A stretch of 64,000 bases of DNA from Conchocele bisecta (Eukaryota > Mollusca > Bivalvia > Lucinida > Thyasiridae), in contig CM055279.1 in the NCBI GenBank assembly GCA_029237695.1, forward strand, positions 26,068,804 through 26,132,803, given 5' to 3'. The position numbers and the translations under genes were made by a program. Below are positions 32,893-44,146 of this stretch, in pieces (the first letter of the stretch is position 1; each line of letters opens with the position of its first letter). The notes beneath the pieces were generated by a model. That model was not told where the DNA came from. It was given only the letters and a program-made list of their open reading frames with translations, and did not search any database.

Positions 32893-33110
32893 CCTTTAAC
32901 CCTTTCAACAACACATGTCTGTGTAGTGGTATTGGAAAAAATTGTCACGAGCCGTCTCATCAGGATCTGCACTTTTTGCATCTATACTTTTGAGAACAGA
33001 AACACCCCATGTTCATAAATAGACTGGTCGGAAAATCATGTTGTGATGATTGGATTTGGTTGCAAAATTAACATATCAAAATCTATTTCAGTTACTTAGG
33101 GATGAAAGGT
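32893..33110. repeat. partial copy of TTAA-bounded GGGTTAA repeat
   Basis: Contains GAGCCGTCTCATCAGGATCT and ACACCCCATGTTCATAAAT...GACTGGTCGGAAAATCAT, as in the complete element at 42340-42592. Confidence 0.65.
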
Positions 33111-33352
33111 TTAATCTGTCGAGGTCTGTCCATGGATGTGCAAAAGAAAAATGTTTAGCCCTTCGCGCCGTCGATAACACAACCCCCTAAATTAATTCCT
33201 GCTAGGCTAGTAGGTGTGAGAGATCACAATTTGACTGGCAGCATGATATCAAATTAGCTCGTCACTTGTTACTGAGCTTTGTGACTTGTGACATACTATG
33301 ACATGTGAATCGCTGTACACTGTTTTCCATGACAATCCTCAATTATATTTAG

Positions 33353-33428
33353 ATGAAAGCTGGAATGCGCGTCATTCGGGGGCCTGACTGGGCATGCAAG
33401 GAAGAAGATGGTGGTGAAGGTCATACAG
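33353..33428 (+). CDS. MIB2-like exon 1 (start of MIB/HERC2 domain 1)
   Basis: Encodes [20 protein letters not shown] then GEGHT, the conserved first strand and DGG turn of the MIB/HERC2 domain. The ATG three residues before [10 protein letters not shown] suits a mind-bomb N-terminus. TTATATTTAG just before the ATG could also be an acceptor, in which case upstream 5'UTR exons exist. The donor is GTACATG. It ends in phase 1, matching exon 2. No core promoter was identified upstream. Confidence 0.82.
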
Positions 33429-33472
33429 GTACATGTAGGTCAATGTCAAATGTGACATGCAATTAGTTTACA

Positions 33473-33649
33473 GAGCTCCAGTTAAGGTGCGTAATTTGGA
33501 GGTAAATTTCTTATTTCTACATCAAAAATGGCAAGTTGGGAGTGCTTTGGAATCGTCTCAAAAAGGACTCCCAACTTGCCATTTTTGATGAAGATATAAC
33601 AAAATTTCACCCCAGGTTGGTCAAATTACGCACCTTAACTGGAGCTCTG
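33473..33649. repeat. foldback with GAGCTCCAGTTAAGGTGCG ends
   Basis: Arms begin GAGCTCCAGTTAAGGTGCGT and end in the reverse complement. The inner arms pair CATCAAAAATGGCAAGTTGG with its complement. A related end sequence occurs in the foldback at 60583-60735. It lies 45 bp into intron 1. Confidence 0.8.
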
Positions 33650-33774
33650 AGTTTAGACTCGGGCCACTGAGCCCACCCATGAACTACCTGTAGTCTGTTT
33701 AAAAATTATGTAATCCTGCCCAAAATGTTGTTCCAAAAGGATTTTAAGACGTAAACACAAGTCAACATGGGGGA

Positions 33775-33910
33775 ATATGTGGCTGTGACTGGAGAATTGG
33801 TGCTTATGCGTTTTGCAACCAGTGTAGCTCCAGATCAGCCTGAGCACCCGCACAGTCTGATCATGGTCTGCACTGTTTGCCATTCCTTCAATGCAACACC
33901 AGTAGAAGTG
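33775..33910. repeat. dispersed CAGATCAGCCTG-type repeat
   Basis: GTGTAGCTCCAGATCAGCCT ... CACAGTCTGATCATGGTCTG. Partial copy. A further partial copy lies at about 34540-34680. Confidence 0.7.
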
Positions 33911-34240
33911 GCTCGGAGCGGTGACTGTCTTTAATGATTCATTTCCAGCCCTTAAAAACCGAGTGTTCACAAATTGTCACCTCAGGAACCCTGGTATAGA
34001 GTTTTTGACAGTTTTAATTGAGTATTTAAGGAAATACTCATCTTATCTCAAGTGTTGGTCAATGTCTTTCATCTGTGTCCGTACCTTCTCACCTTCGGAA
34101 CCTCATACATGTATATTATTTTCAACTTTCTTAATTTCATATTTCACCAATTGCACAGCTTATCTGGAGCAACGGGTCTTAGTTTTGTCTGTGTTGGCAT
34201 GTTCTCGCCTCAGAAACTCCGATATAGGGTTTTTAACATT

Positions 34241-34452
34241 TTTGTCAAGCCCGCTTGCGGAAAGCGAGACATAGTGATCACAATGACGTCCGGGTGTCCG
34301 TGCGTGCGTTCGTGCGGGCGTGCGTCCGACATATGCGTTAAAGTTTTTAAATACCTTATATCTCCACAGCCCTTAATTCAAACTTCAAATAAATACACTC
34401 TGAGACCATGAACAGCCTCCGCGGGCTCGACATGCGGGTCACGGCCATCTAG
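34241..34452. repeat. CCGCTTGCGG-type dispersed repeat, short copy
   Basis: TTTGTCAAGCCCGCTTGCGG to CGGGCTCGACATGCGGGTCA. Lacks the middle of the longer copies. Confidence 0.75.
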
Positions 34453-34743
34453 TTTAGTAAATACTCATCTATCTGGAACTCTGGATCCAACTCGTTCATT
34501 AGTGTTAGCACATTTTCACCTCAGCAATCGTGGTATAGGACTGGAAAAATGGAGCTTATATTGCTTTTTGTGACCAGTGTAGATCCAGATCAGCATGTGC
34601 ATTGTCACAGTTTGATCAGGTTCGGAACTGTTCACCATTCCATCTATGAAACACCCGTCATGCTTTGTCATTGAGTATTTACGCAACTATACTGGTACAA
34701 CTTGGCTGGGGCGCTAGAACCAAGTCTTTCATTAGAGGCACGC

Positions 34744-34980
34744 CATGCGATTTTGTACATGTACCTTCAGACATGTGCGTAATTTCATGAAATACGTTTA
34801 CAAAGTTTACAATATTTTCCGTAAATGGCGTCAAAAGTTGACAACATTTTCAGAGTACATTCCGCATGTACTCTGAAAATATTTTGTTAACTTTTGACTT
34901 TATTTATGAAAAATATTGTGAATTTTGTAAACATATTTAATGAAATTACGCAGATGTCCGAAGATACAAAATCGCATGCC
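34744..34980. repeat. long imperfect palindrome
   Basis: GGCATGCGATTTTGTA-like ends pair across about 115-bp arms. The centre near 34862 is CAGAGTACATTCCGCATGTA. Confidence 0.8.
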
Positions 34981-35035
34981 ATGTCTCATCTGTGTTTTGC
35001 ACCTTCCTACCTCAGTAGCATATTTCACCAAAATT

Positions 35036-35300
35036 GCGAAGTATGCTTATCTAGCTAAGTATACTTTACGGGAGTAAGCATTTATTTTTCTCAAAATAAA
35101 TTATTTCATATAGAACTAACGACTGCATATAGTTGATGATTAAAAGTATGCATACTGAATTTATTATGTTAAAATGGCTGTGATAATATAATAAATTCAA
35201 TATAATAAAAATTAATAAATTTGTCCATAAATTAAAAGTTTCTCTCTGAAAGTGTACTTAGCAAGATAACTATACTTTGCAATTTTGGTGAAATCGGCTA
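35036..35300. mobile_element. PIF/Harbinger-like MITE with CAG duplication
   Basis: Inverted ends TAGC(A/C)(T/G)ATTTCACCAAAAT, flanked by CAG at 35033-35035 and 35301-35303. 3-bp CWG duplications fit PIF/Harbinger. Other copies are at 41711-42066, 61605-61903 and 63851 onward. Confidence 0.8.
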
Positions 35301-35303
35301 CAG

Positions 35304-35346
35304 GCACGCTGGTGTACGTCCCGAAGAAAGGATCCTCTGACAGCAA
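35304..35346 (+). pseudogene. partial duplicate of MIB2-like exon 2
   Basis: The first about 40 bp of exon 2 (GCACGCTGGTGTACGTCCCG...) are repeated here with a 3-bp insertion, preceded by CAG and followed at once by TTAATG. Read in frame from exon 1 it encodes GTLVYVPKKGSSDSN and then TAA. It has an AG before it but no donor, so it looks like a relic, or a cryptic acceptor that would truncate the protein. Confidence 0.8.
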
Positions 35347-35439
35347 TTAATGTGCTCTATTTCAATGCCGATTTCCTGAGTTTCAATGCTTTTTCACACC
35401 CTAAACTATGCTTATCTGGAGCTTGCCTCCTTGTCTCAG

Positions 35440-35574
35440 GCACGCTGGTGTACGTCCCGAAGGCATCCTCTGACAGCAAGGTGACCGTGTTGTGGGACTC
35501 GGGGCGGGAACTCCACTACAGGGCGGGACAGAACGGCAAATACGATCTCCGCGTGTTCGATAATGCTCCAGCAG
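35440..35574 (+). CDS. MIB2-like exon 2 (rest of MIB/HERC2 domain 1)
   Basis: Acceptor CTTGTCTCAG, donor GTGTGTAC, phase 1 at both ends. Encodes GTLVYVPKASSDSKVTVLWD, then SGRELHYRAGQNGKYDLRVF and DNAPAG. These are the beta-strands, the VxWD(N/S)G and YR...YDLR signatures of the MIB/HERC2 domain that binds Notch-ligand tails in known mind-bombs. The KASSDSK loop is slightly longer than in MIB1. Confidence 0.9.
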
Positions 35575-35984
35575 GTGTGTACATAGAGAATGCTGGGGAC
35601 ATTTTAGTCGTACAAAGTTTAATAGTGAAACGGGCCCCAGGTGTCATTTGAAATCAAATTGATCGGGCAAGGCTAGGAAATGCGTAGGAATTCCGCAGCC
35701 ATTACATCACCAGACCAGTTCACAACTGTCCCACTGTAATTTTGAAATTGATGCGGCTGCATCACGCGACATGTACTGCGGTCCCGGAACATGTATGTGT
35801 AAATGTGTAAATGTGTTTCAATGGAGCAGATTATAAAAGTACCGAAAGTACTGCATTTATCCCGTCAACAAAGTGCATATGTGCCGTGAAACACGGTGCC
35901 GTGAAACATTTTTGATATCCAGTCAATACTATTTTTGCATTTTACACCCATTTGTATGTGTTGACGAGATAAATAGAATAGTAG

Positions 35985-36856
35985 GTTAGTGCCGTGAATG
36001 GGAAAAAATATCTGGCGCGGCACGGAAACGGGATGTGCTCGGCAGAGCCTCGCCCATCCCGTTTCCTAAGCCTTGCCAGATATTTATTTTTCCCATTCAC
36101 GGAACTAACTACTATTCTCTATATTTTCCTATTTTCCTTATTTCTGAACCAAAGTATATCTTGTGACCACTCATTTGAACCGTTTCGACGAGACGGTTCA
36201 AATGAGTGGTCACAACATATACTTCGGATGAGAAATAAAGAAATTCTTGAGCCTTGCCGGATATTTTTTCCCATTCACGGCACTAACCTACTATTCTCTA
36301 TAAATGTATATGCTCAAATTACACAATATTTCTGCCGGAACTGTAACAATAACGTTCGACCATGTCCTGCCGTGGGTAAACGTTTGCCATGGTACGAGGG
36401 AACTGTTTGAACTCGCGGCGTACGGACTTTGCGTTCAAACAGTTCCTCGTGTCACGGCAAACGTTTACAGGGGCATCAGAATAGGTCCGGCAGTATTTTG
36501 ACATACATTTATTTGGAATTCATATACATGTATATATCATATATATAAAAACGGAATGTAAATATTTATTTCTGCATTTATTCTCATTTCTCATCAAAAG
36601 TGTATGTTGTTACCACTCAGTTGAACCGAGTGGTAACAACTGAGTGGTAACAACATACACTTTGGGTGAGTAATGGGGACATCCACGAGATTCGCCGGAC
36701 CAATCTTATGATGCTTCCAGAGCCCCTGGTTTACCCACAGATGGACATGGTCGACTAAGATGTTCTTAAGTGCAAATTTAGGATCAACTGCAAATTTGAA
36801 TTGATGGATTTTCATTTATTGAGCATAGGCTGCATAAGCTCAATAAATGTAAATCC
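35985..36856. repeat. cluster of four foldbacks
   Basis: Nested or adjacent palindromes. The outer pair AGTAGGTTAGTGCCGTGAAT is at 35980 and about 36265-36292. Inside it, ATTTGAACCGT...ACGGTTCAAAT lies at 36118-36245. A GCCGGAACTG...CAGTTCC hairpin lies at 36345-36500, GTATGTTGTTACCACTCAGT at 36598-36662, and TTGAGCATAGGC at 36796-36856. None is coding. Confidence 0.8.
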
Positions 36857-37119
36857 AATAATTGTTTACAAGAAAACTTGTTAATATGAAATTTACACAT
36901 TATCATAATTTTGCACTCACAAACATTTTAGTCGTACACAGTTTAGTGAAACGAACCCCATGCTAGTTTCTTTTGATATAAAATTTATCGGCAATGCTAG
37001 GAAACACGTAGGAACTCCGAGGCTCACCGAGGAATTTCTAACGTTTCCGAGCTGAACCTGGTGGATATAGAGAATATCAGGCTAGTTTATTTTGATATTA
37101 ACTTTATCAGGCAAGTACG

Positions 37120-37453
37120 GAAGCCCATTAGGGCCACTTCACTTTTTTTTTTATCTTTTCTTGAATTTTCGAGATCTTTTCTTGAATTTTCGAGATCTTT
37201 TCTTGAATTTTCGAGATCTTTTCTTGAATTTTCAAGTTCTTTTCTTGAATTTTCAAGATCTTTTCTTGAAAATTCAAGAAAAGATCTTGAAAATTCAAGA
37301 AAAGATCTTGAAAATTCAAGAAAAGATCTTGAAAATTTTCTTGAAAATTCAAGAAAAGATCTTGAAAATTCAAGAAAAGAACTTGAAAATTCAAGAAAAC
37401 ATCTTTAATAAATGAAAATTAAAAGAAAATGAAGTGGCCCTAATGGGCTTCCG
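37120..37453. repeat. foldback built from inverted 20-bp tandem repeats
   Basis: Ends CGGAAGCCCATTAGGGCCAC and its complement at 37431-37453. The left arm is about six tandem TTTTCTTGAATTTTC(G/A)AGATC units, and the right arm is the same unit in reverse. All frames give FLEFSRS or LENSRKD style repeats, an artefact of the unit length and not protein evidence. Confidence 0.9.
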
Positions 37454-37738
37454 TAGGCAAGGATAGGACATGCGTAAGAATTGCTAACATTTCCGAGCTC
37501 AGCCTAATGAACTACTGTCTGTTTCACGTTTGTCTGGCGATGAAGTTTTGGCTATTAAACACATTAAATCTAAACAATAGTTAATTGTAAGTACATTTTC
37601 ATTAATAACAAAAAAGTCACCCTCTCCCAAAAAAGTGTTTGATGTAATTCCATCAAATTTTGATTTTATGGCGAAAAAAACAATTTTCCTATGGGAATTT
37701 AACATGGGGGCAATACTAGATTTTTAAAATAATTTTTA

Positions 37739-39540
37739 GCTCACCTGAGCGAAGCTCATGTGAGCTATTGTTACCGCAATGTGTCCGTCGTCCGTCGTCG
37801 TCCGTCCATGAAAATTTTCAAACGTATTCTCCTCGGTAACCATTGGGCCTATAGTCACTAAACTTCATGGCCATGGTCCTTAGGTAGGGGGATTACAAAA
37901 TTGTTAAAATGACGTCAATACGTAATCCAAATGGCTGCCGTCTAAAAATAGCACAAATTATTCAAAAATCTTCTACTCAAGGTCAAAAATGGGCGTGGCC
38001 CGTGGGGTCAAATTGGGGTCAAATTTTATTTTTGAACGAATATGGTCATGTTATAATATCAAATCGAAAGTATCAACGAGGCGATCACTCTGGTGCATTT
38101 CTTGTCGAAATCGGATGGTTATGTCATCCAAGATGGCCGCAGAAAGGTCAAAAGATTGTTCTTTTATTAGAGATTTCAAAATTCTTCTTCACATGAACCG
38201 CGTGGCCCATGGTAGCCAAACTTAAAAGTTATGGTCCATGATTGAAGCCTTTTCAGATTTTTTAAAATGGAGGTCATCGCTAATCCAAGATGGCCACCGT
38301 CTAAAAATAGCATAAATTATTAAAAAATCTTCTTCACATGAACCGCCAGCTAGATTTCGACGAAACTTGGTAGGAATGATCGATGTACAATGCTCTTTCA
38401 AAGTTGTTAAAATGGTAACCCCGGGGTCAAAAATCGGCATGGTCCGTGGGGTCAAATTGTGGTCAAGTTTTATTTTTGACCGAATATGGTCATGTCTATA
38501 TCAATCGAATGTATCAAAGAGGCGATCGCTCTAGTACATTTTTCGGCGAAATTAGATGGTCATGTCATCCAAGATGGCCGCCGAAAGGTCAAAAGGTTGT
38601 TATTTTATTAGAGATTTCAAAATTCTTCTTCACACGCATATACGTGATAGTCAGTCGGCAATTTCCGTGAATTTGGCTTTTTCCGTAATCTCTCGGAAAT
38701 CTACAGGTGTCACGTGATGTACGTAATTTTATCGATATGTAAATCGATAATCCATGTACATGTAGTGTGGCGATTCCACCATTGACCACTGTGATATTAT
38801 TTCTAACCATATCAAATAAAGATGAAATTATATTAAGTATTTCAAGTTGCAATTATGTCAAAGATAATCAAATAAGCCAAAGTCTATGCTGAAATTACAA
38901 ATTCTGTTTAGTTTGCAGAAAATAATTCTACCCTGGTTGTACAAATAAAGTTCAAGGAAGCTTAGTTTGCAGTAATAATCGTTAAATCGCGTAAATAATT
39001 ACAGATGACCGATGTACTCGTTATATATATTCTCAGACTGGCGAACTTGTTTTAACTTAATATTTCGGACAATACACATGTAGCCTAATGCAAAACAGCG
39101 ATTGAAACCAGTGTATACCCAGATCAAGCTGCGCATCCGCACATTCTGAACGGGGTCTACCCTGGTTGTAAAAATATAATTCAAGGTTGTTCTTTTATTA
39201 GAGATTTAAAAATTATTCTTCACACGCCGGAACCGCTTGGCCCATGGTGGCCAAACTTCACAGTTATGATACATGGGTAAAGCCTTTTCAGATTTGTTAA
39301 AACGGAGGTCGTCGCTAATCCAAGATAGCCGCCGTCGAAAAATGTCACAAATTCTTAAATAAATCTTCTTCTCATGAACCGCTAGCCGGATTTCGACGAA
39401 ACTTGGTAGCAATGATCGACGTAGAATGCTCTTTCAAAGGTGTTAAAATGATGACCCCGGTGTCAAAAATGGGCGTGGCTCGTGGGGTCAAATTTTATTT
39501 TTGACCAAATATGCTCATGTCATATATAAAATTGAAGGTA
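37739..39540. repeat. AGCTCACCTGAGCGAAGCTC dispersed repeat with internal duplication
   Basis: Begins with the hairpin AGCTCACCTGAGCGAAGCTC...GTGAGCT and a CCGTCGTCCGTCG run. AATCCAAGATGGCCGCCG, GGGCGTGG(C/T)CCGTGGGGTCA and TTTATTTTTGACCGAATATG modules then recur two or three times (37960, 38420, 39470). A CAGATCAAGCTGCGCATCC fragment of another family sits at about 39080-39160. Confidence 0.75.
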
Positions 39541-40915
39541 TTGACATCAGAGAAATCGGTTATAACTTCTATTTCCTTGCTCGGGTTTGCTTCACATTTC
39601 ACACACGCATTGCTCCAATGGACCTTTACCACCCTGTGACAAATTCACGTTCATGCCGCTCCCGCTAAGCCCAGAGTCGACTTTTTTATATATTTTTGGG
39701 GTACCTGGGCCCACGCGGGGGGTATTCCGTAAGCCTTGCTTACTGACCAAATCCACGACTGTCCAACCCACGCTGATCTCAAGGTCAATGTCAAATACTT
39801 GGTCACTTTATAAAACTTAACATCAGAGAATTATAACTTCTAGTTCTTTTTATCGAAAATTCTTAATATTTCATGCATGCATTCCTCTAAGGCTCTACTA
39901 TCATGCTGTGACAAATTCCCGCTGATTTTGAAGTCAATGTCACATACTTAGTCTCTTTACAAAACTTAGCATCAGAGAAATCGGTTATAACTTCTATTTC
40001 CTTGCTCGGATTTGCTTCACATTTCACACACGCATTGCTCCAATGGACCTTTACCACCCTGTGACAAATTCACGTTCATGCCGCTCCCGCTAAGCCCAGA
40101 GTTCAGGTCACAAGCCCACACACTTGGAGATTTTTACATATATTAGGGGTACCTGGGCATCGCTTACTGACCAATCTAGTTTTAGCAAAATACGCATTGT
40201 ACAAATCACAGCAATGTGAAAATACGCATTCATTTTCAAATTGAGTGGTGAAAATACTGTAATAGAGTTGAAAATTAACTTAACTGAGCTGCAAAAAAGC
40301 AATTCTAAATTTGTTTTATGTTTTATCGTTTTTAGCGCGCATTCCGGAGGCTTATGGCATATCCTCGGTGTCGTAGGCGTCCGTCTGTCTGTCCGTCCGT
40401 CCGTCTTCAAAAATTATAATGGCCTATATTTTCTGTTTTCTTGCTTGGATTTGCTTCATATTTCACACACGCATTGCTACAAAGGTCTTCTACTGCGCTG
40501 TGGCAAATCCGCGTCCGTGCCCGCCTTGTAAGCGCAGGGTCAAGGTCACATACTTTGTGCATCTCGAAACCTTAACGCTCGGACGCTCGGATAAATGGCC
40601 TATATATTCTGCTTCCTTGCTTGGAATTGCTTCATATTTCACACACGCATTGCTCCAATGGTCCTCTATTGCGCTCTGGCAAATCCACGTCCGTGCCCCT
40701 TCTAAACCCAGGGTCAAGGGTCACATACTTTGTGCATCTCGAAACCTTAACGCTCGGACGCTCGGGTAAATAGCCTATATTTTCTGTTTCCTTGCTTGGA
40801 TTTGATTCATATTTCACACACACATTGCTCCAAGGGTCCTCTACCTCTGCTACGCCCAGAGTCAAGGTCAAATACTTTGTACGCTCGATACCTTAACATG
40901 CTCTGGTAAATGGCT
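39541..40915. repeat. tandem/dispersed repeat with CACACACGCATTGCTCCAAT core
   Basis: Five to six diverged copies of TTCCTTGCT(C/T)GG(G/A)TTTGCTTCA, ATTTCACACACGCATTGCTC and AAATTCACGTTCATGCC, at roughly 180-bp spacing in the right half. No coding signal is consistent across copies. Confidence 0.75.
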
Positions 40916-41511
40916 CATACAATTTGTTTCCCTTATCCAGCACGTTGTGTTTTGAAATGTGCCCTTGGTTCCTTTGCTGCCACCGGGCGCGCTTCGTTGT
41001 CCTCTGACAACTCTTCTTTCCCTATTTAATAAGAAAGAAAAGTCATTAACACATTTGTAAAAGTAAATTATCACCTGGTTATGACGTGTTATGTACCCCA
41101 TTTCATAAAATTTAATGTGATATGTCACACATGTAATAACACCTACAACAAATTTGATTGGCTCACCCTAATTACATATTTGTATTATGCGCTAACGTTA
41201 TGCCACACGAACAAAACAAATACGTTCCAAATGGTGCGACAAAGCCACCTTGTTTTGACATTGACGTCATCCTGTACTAAACGTCGCTAGAAGCGTCGGT
41301 GACTCTGTAAAATATTTACACTTTTTAAAATGCGCTCCTGTTTGGTAATACGAAGTGTTTATAAAGAACGGGAGCCTATGCTATGGCATATTTATACATG
41401 TAATATATTTGTCGTTAGTATTAAAACTATTTTTCTTGGTGGAGACTTTCAATGGCGTCTTTTCACTAAAGCGTATTGGATATCTCCAAAGGTTCCTGTT
41501 CTTTGGGGTGT

Positions 41512-41640
41512 AAAGTTTCAAACTCCGTTTGATATGAGATTTATGAAACTAGTCAGCAATTGTTGTACCTCGCCAAAGGCTCGCTGCATAAATTGTGCGT
41601 GACTCGTTTCATAAATCTCATATCAAATGGAAACTTGTTT
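41512..41640. repeat. hairpin
   Basis: AGTTTCAAACTCCGTTTGAT...GAGATTTATGAAACTAG pairs with GTTTCATAAATCTCATATCA...GAAACTTG. The loop is about 45 bp. Confidence 0.75.
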
Positions 41641-41710
41641 GAGATCCTCTATGTATTAATTGAATTTGAAATCTGGGGGATAAATAGTCTTTAGATACAA
41701 AACTTATCTG

Positions 41711-42066
41711 TAGCTTATTTCACTAACATTGCAAAGTATACTTTTCTAGCAAAGTATACTTTGAGGGAGTAATCATTGCAAAGTATACTTTTCTAGCAAA
41801 GTATACTTTGAGGGAGTAATCATTTATTTTTCTCGAAATGCATTACATGTATTTCATACAGAACTAACAACTGCATATATTTGATGATTAAAAGTATGCA
41901 GAATTATTATGCTGAATTTATTACATTATCACAGCCAAAATGGCTGTGATAATGTAATAAATTTAGTAAAGTAAAAATTAATAAATTCATCCTAAAATTG
42001 AAAATTTCTCCCTCAAAGTATATTTTGCTAGAAAAGTATACTTCGCAATTTTGATGAAATCGGCTA
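41711..42066. mobile_element. PIF/Harbinger-like MITE with CTG duplication
   Basis: TAGCTTATTTCACTAACATT at the left and ATTTTGATGAAATCGGCTA at the right, flanked by CTG (41708-41710 and 42067-42069). A 42-bp internal piece (GCAAAGTATACTTTTCTAGC) is tandemly duplicated at the left end. The centre is AGCCAAAATGGCT. It ends 42 bp before exon 3. Confidence 0.8.
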
Positions 42067-42108
42067 CTGGAGCTCTGTGTAAGATGCTATATTTAATTTC
42101 TCCACCAG

Positions 42109-42292
42109 GCATACAGCACAAAACAGTTGGCAGCACAATTAGCTGCGACATATGCGATGAGTTTCCAATATGTGGATTTCGCTGGAAGTGTTCCGAGTGT
42201 CATGACTTTGACCTCTGTACCGAGTGTTATATGTCTGGGAATCATGACCTTTCGCACGTGTTTCTGCGGATGGATAATCACCAATCAACAGC
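42109..42292 (+). CDS. MIB2-like exon 3 (ZZ zinc finger)
   Basis: Acceptor TCTCCACCAG, donor GTAAGTTA, enters phase 1 and exits phase 2. Encodes the complete ZZ finger: CDIC, then FRWKCSECHDFDLCTECYMS and GNHDLSHVFLR. All six Cys plus the two His expected for two zinc ions are present, so the domain should fold. In mind-bombs the finger sits between the two MIB/HERC2 domains and contributes to substrate recognition. Confidence 0.93.
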
Positions 42293-42339
42293 GTAAGTTA
42301 GTTACAGTAGAACCTCTCTAAACTGAACACAAAGAAGAT

Positions 42340-42592
42340 TTAACCCTTTGAACCCGAAACTTGAATCCCGCTATAGCGGTTTATGCAAAAAGTGCAGATC
42401 CAGATGAGCCGGCTCGTAACGAGCCGTCTCATCAGGATCTGCACTTTTTGCAAGTAATTTTCGTATTTCTTAGAACAAAAACACCCCCTTTTCATAAATG
42501 GACGAATCTGAAAATCATTTTGTGACCATTGGATTGGTTGGAACATTAGCATATCACAGTCCATTCCAGTTCCTTCGGGTTGAAAGGGTTAA
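42340..42592. mobile_element. TTAA-bounded MITE, GGGTTAA family
   Basis: TTAACCCTTTGAACCCG at the left and CGGGTTGAAAGGGTTAA at the right. The central hairpin is CAGATCCAGATGAGCCGGCT/GAGCCGTCTCATCAGGATCT. Partial copies are at 32893-33110, 58140-58330 and 58800-58965. It starts 48 bp after exon 3. Confidence 0.8.
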
Positions 42593-42894
42593 TTATGGTG
42601 TGTTTAGTTTAGATTTATCTATTTTGTTAATGCAGTGCGGGTGGGGGGGGGAGGGTACGCATAGGCTGCATATGCTCAATGAATGTAAATCCATCAATTG
42701 ACATTTCCAGACGATTCTAAATTTGCACTTATGAACATTTTAGTCGTACAAAGTTTAGTGAATCGACCCGCCCCTGCTTTACAGCAGAACATCCGTAAAG
42801 CGGAAACCCTGGGGACCTCCCACTGTATAATAGATTTATTTTTATTGTAATTTGTCAATTTTAAATGATTTAGGGAAGATATTTAAAGGTGAAA

Positions 42895-43160
42895 CCTGGT
42901 GTATGCTAATTAACTCTTTGCATGCTGGGAAACTTTTGGGCTATAAATAGTTTAAACAAAATAGCGGACAAAAAATCATCATATTGTCTTTTATTTCTCC
43001 TTGTAAATATCATGAATATGTCTCGGAATTTCATTAGAATTAGGTCCTGAGGACTCAATTCTAATGAAATTCCAAGACATATTTACGGAGAGAAATACAA
43101 AATATACTCCTAATTTGTTTGGCGAATATTTTCACCGCTAGCATGCAAAGAGTTAAGCTG
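42895..43160. repeat. foldback with TTAACTCTTTGCATGCTGG ends
   Basis: Ends TTAACTCTTTGCATGC and GCATGCAAAGAGTTAA. The inner arms are GGAATTTCATTAGAATTAGG and its complement around 43045. Confidence 0.85.
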
Positions 43161-43308
43161 ATATAAACATTGATCAGTATTTATTTAATTATATTTATCT
43201 GGGTCAAATTGGTGTAAATTGTGATTTCATAAAGTATGTTGATATCGAAATTCAATGGCGTGTTATAAACAGTGCCCGCGGGCCATTTCACTACAATTGT
43301 ACAATTGC

Positions 43309-43445
43309 GATCAATACAATTGTGTTTGGTTACTAATTGTGTTTGGTTACTAATTGTGTTTGGTTAATAATTGTGTTTGGTTATTAATTGTGTTTGGTTA
43401 TTAATTGTGTTTGGTTACTAATTGTGTTCGGTTAATAATTGTAGA
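43309..43445. repeat. 17-bp tandem repeat
   Basis: About eight units of TTACTAATTGTGTTTGG, with TTAA/TTAT variants at the first positions. Confidence 0.9.
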
Positions 43446-43479
43446 TACAATGGCGCCTGCACTAATCTTGCCAATATTT

Positions 43480-43620
43480 ATCAATTTCTTTATTTCAAAA
43501 TACTTGAATATTGTCTTTTCAAGTAAATCAGCTTGATTGGATAAGTCTGAGCTGTGATACAGCTCAGACTCAGCCAATCAAGCTGCTTGATTGGAAGCAA
43601 TAAATCTGCTTGATTGGAAG
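43480..43620. repeat. hairpin plus duplicated stem
   Basis: AGCTTGATTGG...GTCTGAGCTG pairs with CAGCTCAGACTCAGCCAATC. A third AATC(T/A)GCTTGATTGGAAGC follows. Confidence 0.75.
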
Positions 43621-43675
43621 CGTGCATTGCCAATTAATGATCAGAAATGTTAAAATGTTGAGACTGTAGGCAATA

Positions 43676-44104
43676 TTAAAGGTACATGCCCACTCAGTAG
43701 GCACAAAATGTTCTTTTTATCAGATACATCATCTGGGACATCTCCTGGCAAAATAAAGATTCATTCACCATTACCCCACGTATTGATTGGCATTATTATA
43801 CATTTTATATCAGAAATTTCCACACTGATATCGGGGGGTGATAACCGTGTTTCCTCAAAATGTTAACGGAACTTACTATTTATTATCTGTATTTGTTTTT
43901 TGATGTGCAATGATCATACTTTATAAATAATTAAATAATACCATGCCTCATTTGTATATGAAAACAGCCTGATACCACCACGAGTCACTATCAGTAAAAA
44001 ACGTATTTTTAACTTTCAGAACTGGTGGAATAGTGACACAATATACACTTATTTAATTCCTATAAATAACACTGTGTGCCTACTGAGTGGGCATGTACCT
44101 TTAA
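43676..44104. mobile_element. piggyBac-like MITE, complete copy
   Basis: TTAAAGGTACATGCCCACTC at the left and GAGTGGGCATGTACCTTTAA at the right, with a TTAA duplication. It ends 42 bp upstream of exon 4. Confidence 0.88.
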
Positions 44105-44146
44105 TGTAGGCTGACACCATTGTAGGGTACAGGTAGAGTGCCGTAG

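Noticed and set aside
35304..35346. Genuine alternative exon 2
   Set aside because: It meets a TAA after 15 codons and has no donor, so it is kept as a partial duplicate.
37061..37415. Repeat protein (FLEFSRS / LENSRKD) on both strands
   Set aside because: The 20-21-bp DNA repeat is a foldback. Periodic peptides appear in several frames and flip at the centre, so it is not a gene.
37909..38225. Overlapping 95- and 78-codon frames
   Set aside because: They lie in a dispersed bivalve-type repeat, and the related copies at 38446 and 39206 do not keep the frames.
43309..43445. Short direct repeats as a CRISPR or origin iteron array
   Set aside because: A simple 17-bp minisatellite with no spacers and no associated gene.
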